The translations under genes were made by a program, and so were the position numbers. A DNA stretch of 7,244 nt from JBKEDF01 sp047975325 (GTDB taxonomy: Bacteria; Pseudomonadota; Alphaproteobacteria; Rhodobacterales; Rhodobacteraceae): the NCBI GenBank assembly GCA_047975325.1, contig JBKEDF010000058.1, positions 1-7,244 of the forward strand, in the 5' to 3' direction. This document shows positions 1-5,977 of this stretch, piece by piece (the first letter of the stretch is position 1; the number at the start of each line of letters is the position of its first letter). The notes beneath the pieces are model-generated. The model worked only from the letters and a program-made list of their open reading frames with translations, was not told the origin of the DNA and did no database searches.

Positions 1-272
1 CTTTTATTTCACCGCTACCCTGTACCTAAACTGTCATACTAGTCAACATTATTTTGTTGCCGCATTATTTTGGATAGGGGAACACCGCAAACGGGTTCGC
101 CGGAGACTTGATGCCCGGATCTTTGGATTTCCGGCAGGAAGCGTAGATGCCGGACCCGTTCAATGAAGGCCAGGGGTTATAACGGATGGCTGGCACACAG
201 TCAGCTTAACGAACGATGCCTATGGAAGGTGCGCCAATCATGTTGTGCCAGCCGATAATCGTTCAGTGGTGT
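1..272. other. Intergenic stretch, no supported gene
   Basis: This stretch lies downstream of the last binding-protein gene and runs to the window edge. The first 75 bases or so are AT-rich. On the plus strand one frame is open from position 2 to a stop at 164-166, but its 54 codons resemble no family I recognise and have no convincing start. Another plus frame is open across about 167-305 but overlaps the 3' end of the binding-protein gene and is probably chance. The only clear structure is the inverted repeat at 188-253, listed separately. Confidence 0.5.
188..253. repeat. 10-bp perfect inverted repeat, 46-base spacer
   Basis: GGCTGGCACA (188-197) is matched by its exact complement TGTGCCAGCC (244-253). 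It begins 20 bases beyond the stop codon of the last binding-protein gene on the minus strand. The arms could pair in the transcript as a long-looped hairpin at the operon end, or mark a small mobile or processed element. No U-run follows in the minus-strand sense, so it is not a standard intrinsic terminator. Confidence 0.45.
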
Positions 273-1235
273 TCAGTCTGGAACGGAATAACCCAAAGCC
301 TGCATGATCCGCTGCGTGTCCGCTTCATGCGCGGCCATCAAGGCGGTCAGGCCCGCCGCGTCGAGCCAGCGCAGGCCAAAGCCTGCCTCGGTCATGGACT
401 GCTGGAACCGGGGTGAGTCGTAAGCTGCCTGTGCCGCATCTTGCCAGGCTGTCACATATTCGGCTGACATGCCTGCAGGGCCGCCAAGTGCGCGCCATGT
501 ACCGCCATCCAGTGGCGTGCCCAGCACATCGCCTGCCAGCGGGACATCTTCGAACCCGGCAACCGGATCGGGGCTGAGCACCGCCAGCGGACGAACCTGA
601 TCCGCTGCGATCAGTGCAGAAGCCTCGGGCAGGGAGGCGGTCTGAAAATCAACCCCGCGTGATGCCAGTTCCGTCAGGCCGCTTGCTGCGCCCTGGCCTG
701 GAATCCAGACCAGTTTGGAAACATCGATGCCGTAATCCAGCATCATACCCGCGACGGGTACATCCCAGACACTGCCGCAGCCGCCACTGCAATGGACCTT
801 GAAAGCCTCCGGATCGGCCTTGAGCGCATCCAGTGCCGATGTCAGATCCTGAAAGGGTGAATCGGCGCTGACCAGCAGGGATGAGCTATCGCCATTGAAG
901 ACGGCAATGGGCGAAAAATCCGTGCCCCGGAAATCGGCCTGCCCGGTCAGGCGGTAGCCTGCATAGGGAAAAAGCAGCCCCACCGTCAGCCCATCCGGCG
1001 CGGCGTTCTTGATCGAGGTCAGCCCGACCACCCCGCCGCCTTGGCCCTGATTGATGATAGTGATTGGCTGGCCAAGGGATTCTTCCATTTCTCGCGCCAG
1101 AAGACGGGTTGTCGTATCGCCGCCGCCACCGGCCCCGGCGGGGACGAGAATGGTCAACGGACGGTCAAAGATCGCTTCGGCTTGTGCCATCCCGGCACCA
1201 AGCATCATGAGAACGCAGGTAATGGACTTCAACAT
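273..1235 (-). CDS. tctC: Tct (Bug-family) periplasmic solute-binding protein, second copy
   Basis: This is a periplasmic substrate-binding subunit of a tripartite tricarboxylate transporter, 320 residues, the usual length for the family. Residues 1-19 form a signal peptide with an AQA|E cleavage site. The mature protein opens with the family's first strand and glycine-rich loop (VPAGAGGGGDTTTRLLAREM, 31-50), then GQPI-x4-N and the NAAPDG loop (77-82), all typical of Bug proteins that bind small carboxylates. Cys149 and Cys153 form a CSGGC motif shared in position with the upstream paralogue. The start is supported by AAGGA six bases before the ATG. It is last in a same-strand cluster, 289 bases after its paralogue, so it may have its own promoter or processed transcript. 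Identity to the paralogue looks like 40-50% by eye. The ligand is unknown; tctC is a family-level name. Confidence 0.9.
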   Translation of the reverse strand: MLKSITCVLMMLGAGMAQAEAIFDRPLTILVPAGAGGGGDTTTRLLAREMEESLGQPITIINQGQGGGVVGLTSIKNAAPDGLTVGLLFPYAGYRLTGQADFRGTDFSPIAVFNGDSSSLLVSADSPFQDLTSALDALKADPEAFKVHCSGGCGSVWDVPVAGMMLDYGIDVSKLVWIPGQGAASGLTELASRGVDFQTASLPEASALIAADQVRPLAVLSPDPVAGFEDVPLAGDVLGTPLDGGTWRALGGPAGMSAEYVTAWQDAAQAAYDSPRFQQSMTEAGFGLRWLDAAGLTALMAAHEADTQRIMQALGYSVPD

Positions 1236-1488
1236 GGTCGTTCCTTTCGGTGATCTGCGAATGACCGGGCGCCTGTCAGGCGACCAGTATGTCAGGTCGC
1301 GCTTTCCTCAAATTTCTACACCTCGGCAAACCGCACATCGCTTCTGGCAGCTTGCACGAGGCTGATTGCGGGCGCCGGCATGCGCGGAATGCCTGTTGGC
1401 ACGCCTTGTCTGGACCTCGATGAACGGTGTCACATGAGGGGGATGACCCCTTTCAGATCGTGCTTCATACCGTTTCCTTCCGTTTGAA

Positions 1489-1523
1489 CGGGGGGTGGCC
1501 CAGTCAAACAGGTGGCCCCCCCG
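1489..1523 (-). terminator. GC-rich hairpin after the first binding-protein gene
   Basis: CGGGGGG (1489-1495) pairs perfectly with CCCCCCG (1517-1523), with a 21-base interior that can add a short CCA/TGG stem. It starts two bases past the stop codon of the upstream binding-protein gene. No run of U follows, so a textbook intrinsic terminator is not shown. A transcript-stabilising 3' hairpin or a partial terminator between the two binding-protein genes is equally possible. It directly abuts a second small palindrome, CCGTTTGAACGG (1480-1491). Confidence 0.45.
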
Positions 1524-1524
1524 G

Positions 1525-2502
1525 TCAGGGGTTCAGCGCGTCAATCACGCGTTCGGTCTGGGCTTCATGGTCGCGCATGAATGCACCAAGTTCAGCCGCA
1601 TCCATCCAGACCGCACCAAAACCGCGATCCTTCATGCCGGATTGGAACGCCTCGCTGTTGAATGCCTGCTTGATCGAGGCCTCGATCTGCGACACCAGCG
1701 CCGGGTCCATGCCTGCGGGGCCGGCAATGCCGCGCCATGTACCGCCCATCGCAGTTGCGCCGGTTTCCTCTTCCACGGTCGGCACATCGGGATAGCGATC
1801 CAGCCGCGCCGATGAAAAGACCGCGATATTCTTGACCAGCCCCGCATCGCGTAGTGCATCGGTTTCAGGCAGCGAACACAGCACCACATCCATGCCGCCC
1901 GAGGTCAGTTCCTGCAGGCCTGCCGCCGATCCCGCCGCCGGGATCAGGTTGATCTGTGACACATCCACGCCCTGATCCAGAAGCATGGAAACAAAGGGAA
2001 TATCCCAGCTTGCATTGCAGCCCCCGCCGCAGGAAATACGCAGGCCGGCCGGATCTTCCTTCAGCCGGGCGATGATATCATTGATCGAACCCAGATCGGA
2101 ATCTGCGGCCACCGAAACACTGGCCGGGTCCATATTGACCAGCGCAATCGGGGTGAAACTGTCCGAGGTGAAATCGGCCTGCCCCAGCATGCGATATTGC
2201 GCAAAGGGTGACATCTGACCCACCGTCGTGCCATCGGGGGCGGCATTCACATAGGTCGTCATGCCGACAACCCCGGCCCCCTGCGCCTGATTAACCACCG
2301 AAATAGGCTGACCCGCACCCGCCTCAAGCTCGCGCGCCAGAAGGCGCATGGTGTAATCGCTGCCACCGCCAGCCCCGGCAATCACGATCAGGGTACTGGG
2401 CGCGCTTGGCCAGCTCATTTCAGCATGCGCGGCAGAGATGGCAGCACCGCTGGCCATCAACGTAAATGTGGCGACAGCTCGGATATGGGTCAGTTTCGAC
2501 AT
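1525..2502 (-). CDS. tctC: Tct (Bug-family) periplasmic solute-binding protein, first copy
   Basis: This is the periplasmic substrate-binding subunit likely to serve the adjacent TctAB permease, 325 residues. Residues 1-27 are a signal peptide with an AHA|E cleavage site. The glycine loop AGAGGGSDYTMRLLARELE (42-60), GQPI (64-67), N71, and NAAPDG (86-91) are family hallmarks. The ligand cleft is normally formed by loops between the two lobes. Cys158 and Cys162 (CGGGC) followed by ASWDIP match the CSGGC-x3-WDVP stretch of the downstream paralogue; a third mature cysteine, Cys209, is unique to this copy. GGAGG sits seven bases before the ATG. The gene follows tctA by 132 bases, with a candidate operator and -35 box of its own at 2633-2652. 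The order B-A-C differs from the common C-B-A order. Ligand unknown. Confidence 0.92.
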   Translation of the reverse strand: MSKLTHIRAVATFTLMASGAAISAAHAEMSWPSAPSTLIVIAGAGGGSDYTMRLLARELEAGAGQPISVVNQAQGAGVVGMTTYVNAAPDGTTVGQMSPFAQYRMLGQADFTSDSFTPIALVNMDPASVSVAADSDLGSINDIIARLKEDPAGLRISCGGGCNASWDIPFVSMLLDQGVDVSQINLIPAAGSAAGLQELTSGGMDVVLCSLPETDALRDAGLVKNIAVFSSARLDRYPDVPTVEEETGATAMGGTWRGIAGPAGMDPALVSQIEASIKQAFNSEAFQSGMKDRGFGAVWMDAAELGAFMRDHEAQTERVIDALNP

Positions 2503-2517
2503 GGTCAGTCCTCCCAG

Positions 2518-2531
2518 ATATTCCTGAATAT
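2518..2531. repeat. Small perfect palindrome in the binding-protein leader
   Basis: ATATTC-CT-GAATAT lies just upstream of the ribosome-binding site (2510-2514) of the first binding-protein gene. It could be a regulator half-site pair or a weak leader hairpin near the ribosome site. It does not match the TCCG-N5-CGGA pattern found elsewhere in the locus. Confidence 0.3.
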
Positions 2532-2609
2532 GGGATGACGGGCAGATTCGCCTCTGCCTGTCTCCGATGCGCAGCTTTCAGGGATTTGCGGGATGCGTCA
2601 ATCCGAAAA

Positions 2610-2638
2610 CGGTATTGTTTTAAAGTTTATCCAGTCAA
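2610..2638 (-). promoter_or_regulatory. Candidate promoter for the first binding-protein gene
   Basis: Reading the minus strand, TTGACT (2638-2633) is a good -35 match. A 17-base spacer leads to ATACCG (2615-2610), and a 16-base spacer to AATACC; both are weak -10 boxes. The -35 overlaps the palindrome at 2637-2655, the layout expected for repression of a promoter. The -35 box also contains the tctA stop codon. Support is by sequence pattern only. Confidence 0.35.
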
Positions 2639-4146
2639 TTCCGGATTTCGGAATTATTGGCATTTGGCTTTTGGAGGGATTTCATCAGCCGCGCACCCAG
2701 AACCAGCACCCAGATCGCAATGGTTGCATAACCCAGCCAGGAACCGACCTGCCGGTCGAAAAAGGCACCCAGATCCCCCCGTGCCTTGAGCATGGTGGTC
2801 ATGAAATTCTGTTCGATCAGTGGGCCAAGGATCAGGCCAAGAATTGCCGGGGCCAAGGGAATATTGTTTGATTCCAAGATATAACCGATAATCCCAAAAG
2901 CCACGATCAACCCCACGGCAAAGAGCGTATTTTCAACCGAAAAAGCCCCGAGGATACAAAACAGCACGATCACCGGTGAAATATAGACCGGTGGCAGGCG
3001 TAGCACCGCGCCAAAGACACGCACCATGATGATGCCGAGGGGGATCATCAGAAGATTGGCCAGAAAGAAGATGGCAAAAATCGTATAGATTATTTCGGGC
3101 TGGTTCAGGAATAGTGTTGGGCCAGGGTTTATCCCTTTGATAAACATAACAGAAATTACAATTGCAGTGATAGCGTCGCCGGGGATGCCGAACACCGTGG
3201 CGGGAATATAGGCCCCACCAAGGCTGGCATTATTGGCTGCGCTTGCCGCCGTGATCCGCTCGACTGCGCCATCATCCGTCATCTCGCGCCCGCGCCTGCT
3301 GCCGCGCCGTGCAATCGCATAGGAAATCCAAGCGGCAATATCAGACCCCGCACCGGGCAGCGCCCCGACCACCGTGCCAATCAGCCCGCCACGTGCGGCA
3401 CCCAGCTTGTGCTGCGACAAACCGCGCAGACTGATTGCAAACATCGGCCCGACAGACGGCAGGGGCGGACGCTTTTCTTCAGGCATGCCGGCATTGCGCA
3501 TCAACTCACCCATGGCAAAAAAACCGATCAGTACCGGGATCAAGCCAAACCCGCCCAGCAGGTTGACCGAGCCGAAGGTAAAGCGCGGAATGCCGCTAAC
3601 CGGGTCCATCCCCACCGTCGCCAGGGCCAGGCCAAGAAACAGCGATAACAATCCCTTGAGTAGAGAATCGCCGGAAACCAGCGTGGCGCAGCTTAGCCCC
3701 ATCAGGCCGAGCCAGAAATATTCGACTGAACTGAAAGTCAGCGCAATCCGGGCCAGTGACGGGGCGGCCAAGGTCAGGACCAAGGCACTGAAAAGGCCAC
3801 CAAAAGACGAGGCAATCACCCCCGCACCAAGCGACACCGCAACCTTCCCCTTGCGCACCAGTCCATGCGCATCATCCGTATAAGCCGCCGAGGCGGGCGT
3901 GCCGGGCATGCGCAGCAACGCACCGGGAATATCGCCGGCAAAGATCGCCATCCCTGAGGCCGTGACGATGGCCGCGACGGCGGGGATTGGTTCCATGAAG
4001 ATCACGAAAGGGACCAGCAAGGCGCTGGCCATCAGCGCCGTCAAACCGGGAATTGAGCCGATCACCAGCCCGTAAACTGCCGCAATCAGGATGGTCAACA
4101 GCAAATAGACATCTGCCAATTGCGCCAGAACTGCCGAGGTCACCAT
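2635..4146 (-). CDS. tctA: Tripartite tricarboxylate transporter, large permease subunit TctA
   Basis: This is the large inner-membrane subunit that moves the substrate across the membrane with an ion gradient, working with TctB and a periplasmic binding protein. From the ATG at 4146 it has 503 residues, about the family norm, and is hydrophobic through most of its length with roughly 10-12 membrane segments. Conserved TctA signatures appear in order: GSIPGL (30-35), PGTPASA (81-87), GMDPVSGIPRFTFG (179-192), GALPGAGSDIA (261-271), SAANNASLGG (302-311), GIPG (320-323) and NPGP (340-343). An in-frame TTG at 4182 would add 12 residues, but I prefer the ATG: it overlaps the tctB stop in the classic coupled form ATGGTGA and gives the normal N-terminus. 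The 3' end carries a candidate operator for the next gene. Confidence 0.95.
   Translation of the reverse strand: MVTSAVLAQLADVYLLLTILIAAVYGLVIGSIPGLTALMASALLVPFVIFMEPIPAVAAIVTASGMAIFAGDIPGALLRMPGTPASAAYTDDAHGLVRKGKVAVSLGAGVIASSFGGLFSALVLTLAAPSLARIALTFSSVEYFWLGLMGLSCATLVSGDSLLKGLLSLFLGLALATVGMDPVSGIPRFTFGSVNLLGGFGLIPVLIGFFAMGELMRNAGMPEEKRPPLPSVGPMFAISLRGLSQHKLGAARGGLIGTVVGALPGAGSDIAAWISYAIARRGSRRGREMTDDGAVERITAASAANNASLGGAYIPATVFGIPGDAITAIVISVMFIKGINPGPTLFLNQPEIIYTIFAIFFLANLLMIPLGIIMVRVFGAVLRLPPVYISPVIVLFCILGAFSVENTLFAVGLIVAFGIIGYILESNNIPLAPAILGLILGPLIEQNFMTTMLKARGDLGAFFDRQVGSWLGYATIAIWVLVLGARLMKSLQKPNANNSEIRN
2637..2655. promoter_or_regulatory. Candidate IclR operator (best palindrome)
   Basis: AATTCCG (2637-2643) and CGGAATT (2649-2655) are perfect complements around a five-base spacer. 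The core TCCG-N5-CGGA (2640-2652) recurs before tctB and, imperfectly, twice upstream of iclR. It lies inside the last codons of tctA and overlaps the -35 box for the first binding-protein gene. IclR-family regulators often bind short palindromes of this size; assignment to this IclR is an inference. Confidence 0.5.
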
Positions 4147-4619
4147 ATGAACCACCCCGAGATTGGTGTCAGGATGCCCCAAGGCAGCGGCACATTCAGG
4201 ATCGAGACGAAAAGCAATGTTGTCACGACCACGACTGCTGCCGAGACTATCAGCGCCCTAAGCGGTGCAACCCCGCCTGACCAGAGTAGGACCAGCAGGA
4301 TGATCAGTGCCGTGAAGGGAAAACCAAGCCAGACTGAGGTAAGGTAGTAAAAGATGCAAACACTTGGAATTAAAAGGACATTTAGCATCAGCCGATGATC
4401 AGAAAACCATGCTGGCCATTCCACCATCGGCGCGCGGCGGCGCAGGCCTGTCACGATTACGCCAACCCCGCTGAGTGCCAGCCCTGCGCCCATCAGCCGT
4501 GGAAACAACCCCGGCCCATAGGCCAGATGGCGTGGCGTTGCAAAGGAATAGGAGGATACGACAATGGCAGCCCCGATGATAACAAAAATCAGGCCAAGCA
4601 CGGCGTCATGCATCTTCAT
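4140..4619 (-). CDS. tctB: Tripartite tricarboxylate transporter, small permease subunit TctB
   Basis: This is the small membrane subunit of the Tct permease, 159 residues from the chosen start. It has about four membrane segments: near residues 6-24, 40-60, 78-100 and the region from about 103 to 145, which may form one or two helices. The motif YGPGLFPRLMGAGLALSG after the first helix is characteristic of TctB. An ATG six bases further upstream (4625) is possible, but GGAGG ends only two bases before it. From the ATG at 4619 the same GGAGG stands eight bases away, so 4619 is better. The gene ends inside the start of tctA with a 7-base overlap, indicating coupled translation and equal production of the two permease subunits. 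A candidate promoter and operator lie at 4676-4717. Confidence 0.93.
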   Translation of the reverse strand: MKMHDAVLGLIFVIIGAAIVVSSYSFATPRHLAYGPGLFPRLMGAGLALSGVGVIVTGLRRRAPMVEWPAWFSDHRLMLNVLLIPSVCIFYYLTSVWLGFPFTALIILLVLLWSGGVAPLRALIVSAAVVVVTTLLFVSILNVPLPWGILTPISGWFIW

Positions 4620-4675
4620 GCGCATCTCCTCCGGCGCAGATCTCCAAAATCCCCAGAGGATTTTCCCATAATACA

Positions 4676-4704
4676 GGGTTAGGCCTATAAAACTATTCCG
4701 TCAA
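4676..4704 (-). promoter_or_regulatory. Candidate promoter for tctBA
   Basis: On the minus strand, TTGACG (4704-4699) is a strong -35 match, with TAACCC (4681-4676) at a 17-base spacing as a weak -10. A better -10 sequence, TATTAT, lies slightly further downstream (4673-4668) but at 25 bases from this -35. The -35 directly abuts the palindrome at 4705-4717, the same arrangement seen before the first binding-protein gene. Confidence 0.4.
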
Positions 4705-4717
4705 TCCGCCATACGGA
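4705..4717. promoter_or_regulatory. Candidate IclR operator before tctB
   Basis: TCCG-CCATA-CGGA is a perfect four-base inverted repeat with five-base spacer, with partly symmetric A/T flanks. It has the same half-sites and spacing as the palindrome at 2640-2652. It lies between iclR and tctB, immediately upstream of the -35 box TTGACG, where a bound regulator could control polymerase access. Confidence 0.5.
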
Positions 4718-4718
4718 A

Positions 4719-4740
4719 ATAGGGGCTGGGGAACCCCTAT
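4719..4740 (-). terminator. Hairpin at the 3' end of iclR
   Basis: ATAGGGG (4719-4725) and CCCCTAT (4734-4740) form a perfect 7-bp stem with an eight-base loop that overlaps the iclR stop codon at 4737-4739. In the minus-strand transcript it is followed only by a short U stretch (UUU), so termination would be weak. It may reduce read-through from iclR into tctBA. Confidence 0.45.
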
Positions 4741-5555
4741 CGCCGCTTGCGGGACGGATCCCAGCCAAGCTCTGCCGAAATGGCATTCGCGGTCTGGATA
4801 ACCACTGGCGACAGGCCGTTCAGCCGGGTCAGCGGCATGCGCGCGGTTGGCCCGGACACGCTGATCGAGGCAAAGACCCGCCCTCTGGAATCGCGCAGCG
4901 GTGCCCCGACGCATTGGATGCCAATCGAATCCTCTTCCTCATCAGTTGCATAGCCGCGCTCACGGATCAGGGCCAGATTTTCCATCAGTGCCCCCATATC
5001 CGACAGGGTGTTGACCGTGCGGGCCTCAAGCCCCTCTTCTGTAATGATTTTTCTGATCAGATCGTTATCCTGAAAGGCCAGAAATGCCTTCCCCACGCTG
5101 GTCGTATGGATCGGAGCTGCCTCGATTGTGGTCAGCGTGGTATTGCGGGCCTCGCCCATTTCCTCACGGTCAATACAGACCATCTGGCTGCCATCGAACA
5201 TATGCAGATGGACGATCTCACCCGTGACCTGATGCAGGGTAACGACATGGGAATGGGCATGACGATACAGGTCCAGATTGGCCAGAACCACGCTGCCATA
5301 ATAGAACATATGCAGTCCCAGCCGGTAATCCCCGCGCCGCCCGTCCTGATCGATCATCCCGACCTCACGCAGCGATGCCACAATCCGGTGGATTGTTGTG
5401 CGCGGCAGGCCCGTCCGTTCAACCAGTTCGGTCAGCGACAGGTTGCCATGGGTTCGGCTGAAACAATCCAGTACACGTGCCATTTTATAGAAGGATTTCG
5501 CGCCTGTATCGCTGAAATCTTCTGTTTTCACCGCTGCGGGAACCCGATCATTCAT
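4737..5555 (-). CDS. IclR-family transcriptional regulator
   Basis: This is a cytoplasmic DNA-binding regulator of 272 residues, typical IclR length. An N-terminal winged helix-turn-helix spans about residues 20-80, with LSLTELVERTGLPRTTIHRI (39-58) as the helix-turn-helix core and GDYRLG (75-80) in the wing. The C-terminal effector-binding domain follows from about 95, with PIHTTSVGKAFLAF (148-161), GYATDEEEDSIGIQCVGAPL (201-220), and a final strand FASISVSGP (228-236), all standard IclR features. A modest AGGT lies five bases before the ATG. It sits directly upstream of tctBA on the same strand, 111 bases from the stop to the preferred tctB start, so control of the transporter in response to its substrate or a breakdown product is likely. 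Whether it activates or represses cannot be told. Confidence 0.95.
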   Translation of the reverse strand: MNDRVPAAVKTEDFSDTGAKSFYKMARVLDCFSRTHGNLSLTELVERTGLPRTTIHRIVASLREVGMIDQDGRRGDYRLGLHMFYYGSVVLANLDLYRHAHSHVVTLHQVTGEIVHLHMFDGSQMVCIDREEMGEARNTTLTTIEAAPIHTTSVGKAFLAFQDNDLIRKIITEEGLEARTVNTLSDMGALMENLALIRERGYATDEEEDSIGIQCVGAPLRDSRGRVFASISVSGPTARMPLTRLNGLSPVVIQTANAISAELGWDPSRKRR

Positions 5556-5587
5556 GTCGCACCTGCCTGCTATCCCTACCTACATAT

Positions 5588-5600
5588 TCCATATTTCTGA
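5588..5600. promoter_or_regulatory. Imperfect candidate IclR operator close to iclR
   Basis: TCCA-TATTT-CTGA matches TCCG-N5-CGGA with two mismatches and sits 33 bases upstream of the iclR start. It shares the ten bases TCCATATTTC with the site at 5706-5718. Its position would suit autoregulation. Confidence 0.3.
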
Positions 5601-5705
5601 TCAATCTTTGGTAGCATGACCATATGTTGAATTTGAAAGATAAAACGAACCACATCGATGGCTTTTAAATCTATATGAAATAAATCCGTACCCCTACATT
5701 GATAG

Positions 5706-5718
5706 TCCATATTTCGGA
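5706..5718. promoter_or_regulatory. Candidate IclR operator upstream of iclR
   Basis: TCCA-TATTT-CGGA matches TCCG-N5-CGGA with one mismatch. On the minus strand it reads TTCCGAAATATGGA, close to TTCCGAAATCCGGA of the operator at 2637-2655. It lies about 150 bases upstream of iclR and directly before the gene fragment at 5725, so it may have served a divergent plus-strand gene now lost. Confidence 0.4.
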
Positions 5719-5724
5719 ATATAA

Positions 5725-5928
5725 AAGAAGGACGATCGTCACTTCTACCTGCTGAACACAGAGACGCCAATTGCCCGTCTGAAGCCGCCAGGAAGCGGTG
5801 ATGAAGTCCGGCTCGGCTGTTGGCCACATCGGCGCAAATGGGAGGATGTTGATGTCATGGGCGGCGGGGTCATGACTCTCAATAAGGCATTCAAGTTCAT
5901 GGTTGTTCCTCCGCTTCACATCATTTGA
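5725..5928 (+). pseudogene. C-terminal fragment of an unrecognised small protein
   Basis: This frame is open for 67 codons from the stop at 5722-5724 to TGA at 5926-5928, but has no usable start: the only ATGs lie deep in the second half. The translation is protein-like, with HFYLLNTETPIARLKPPGSG near its start (from about 5740), then an HRRKWEDVDV stretch, and GC-biased third positions. I take it to be the end of a small cytoplasmic protein whose 5' part has been lost. I do not recognise the family. The AT-rich DNA immediately upstream differs in composition, which fits a truncation junction near 5725. The opposite-strand frames here look like shadows. Confidence 0.5.
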
Positions 5929-5951
5929 CTTGGTTTTGATTGTCTGAATCA

Positions 5952-5973
5952 CTCCTGAACGGATTTTCAGGAG
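5952..5973 (+). other. 8-bp hairpin covering a ribosome-binding site
   Basis: CTCCTGAA (5952-5959) and TTCAGGAG (5966-5973) are perfect complements around a six-base loop. The 3' arm contains the first half of AGGAGGTG, a strong ribosome-binding sequence seven bases before the ATG at 5982. That ATG opens only a 19-codon frame (5982-6041). The hairpin could also be a terminator stem left behind the fragment ending at 5928, though no U-run follows. Confidence 0.35.
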
Positions 5974-5977
5974 GTGA

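Noticed and set aside
31..46. TTGACT on the minus strand (46-41) as a promoter, with a partial GntR-like site beside it
   Set aside because: No acceptable -10 box follows at 16-18 bases, the palindrome is poor, and any target gene would lie outside the window.
1270..1282. CGCCTG-T-CAGGCG palindrome upstream of the second binding-protein gene
   Set aside because: With a one-base centre it is a short symmetric sequence only; it does not match the shared operator and there is no further evidence of function.
3374..3883. A 169-codon plus-strand open frame within tctA
   Set aside because: It is the antisense shadow of a strongly conserved TctA coding region.
4147..4182. A longer TctA N-terminus starting at TTG 4182
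   Set aside because: The added residues are polar and atypical of TctA, while the ATG at 4146 overlaps the tctB stop in the usual coupled form.
4620..4625. Upstream ATG of tctB at 4625
   Set aside because: The GGAGG ribosome site ends only two bases before it; from the ATG at 4619 the spacing is eight bases.
4914..5600. A 228-codon plus-strand open frame opposite iclR
   Set aside because: It is antisense to clear IclR domain sequence, and its own translation shows no family features.
5624..5668. A 14-codon plus-strand frame reading MLNLKDKT, like the first residues of a short-chain dehydrogenase
   Set aside because: The similarity covers only about eight residues, no glycine-rich nucleotide motif follows, and there is no ribosome site. 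It could be the relic of a divergent gene but cannot be supported.
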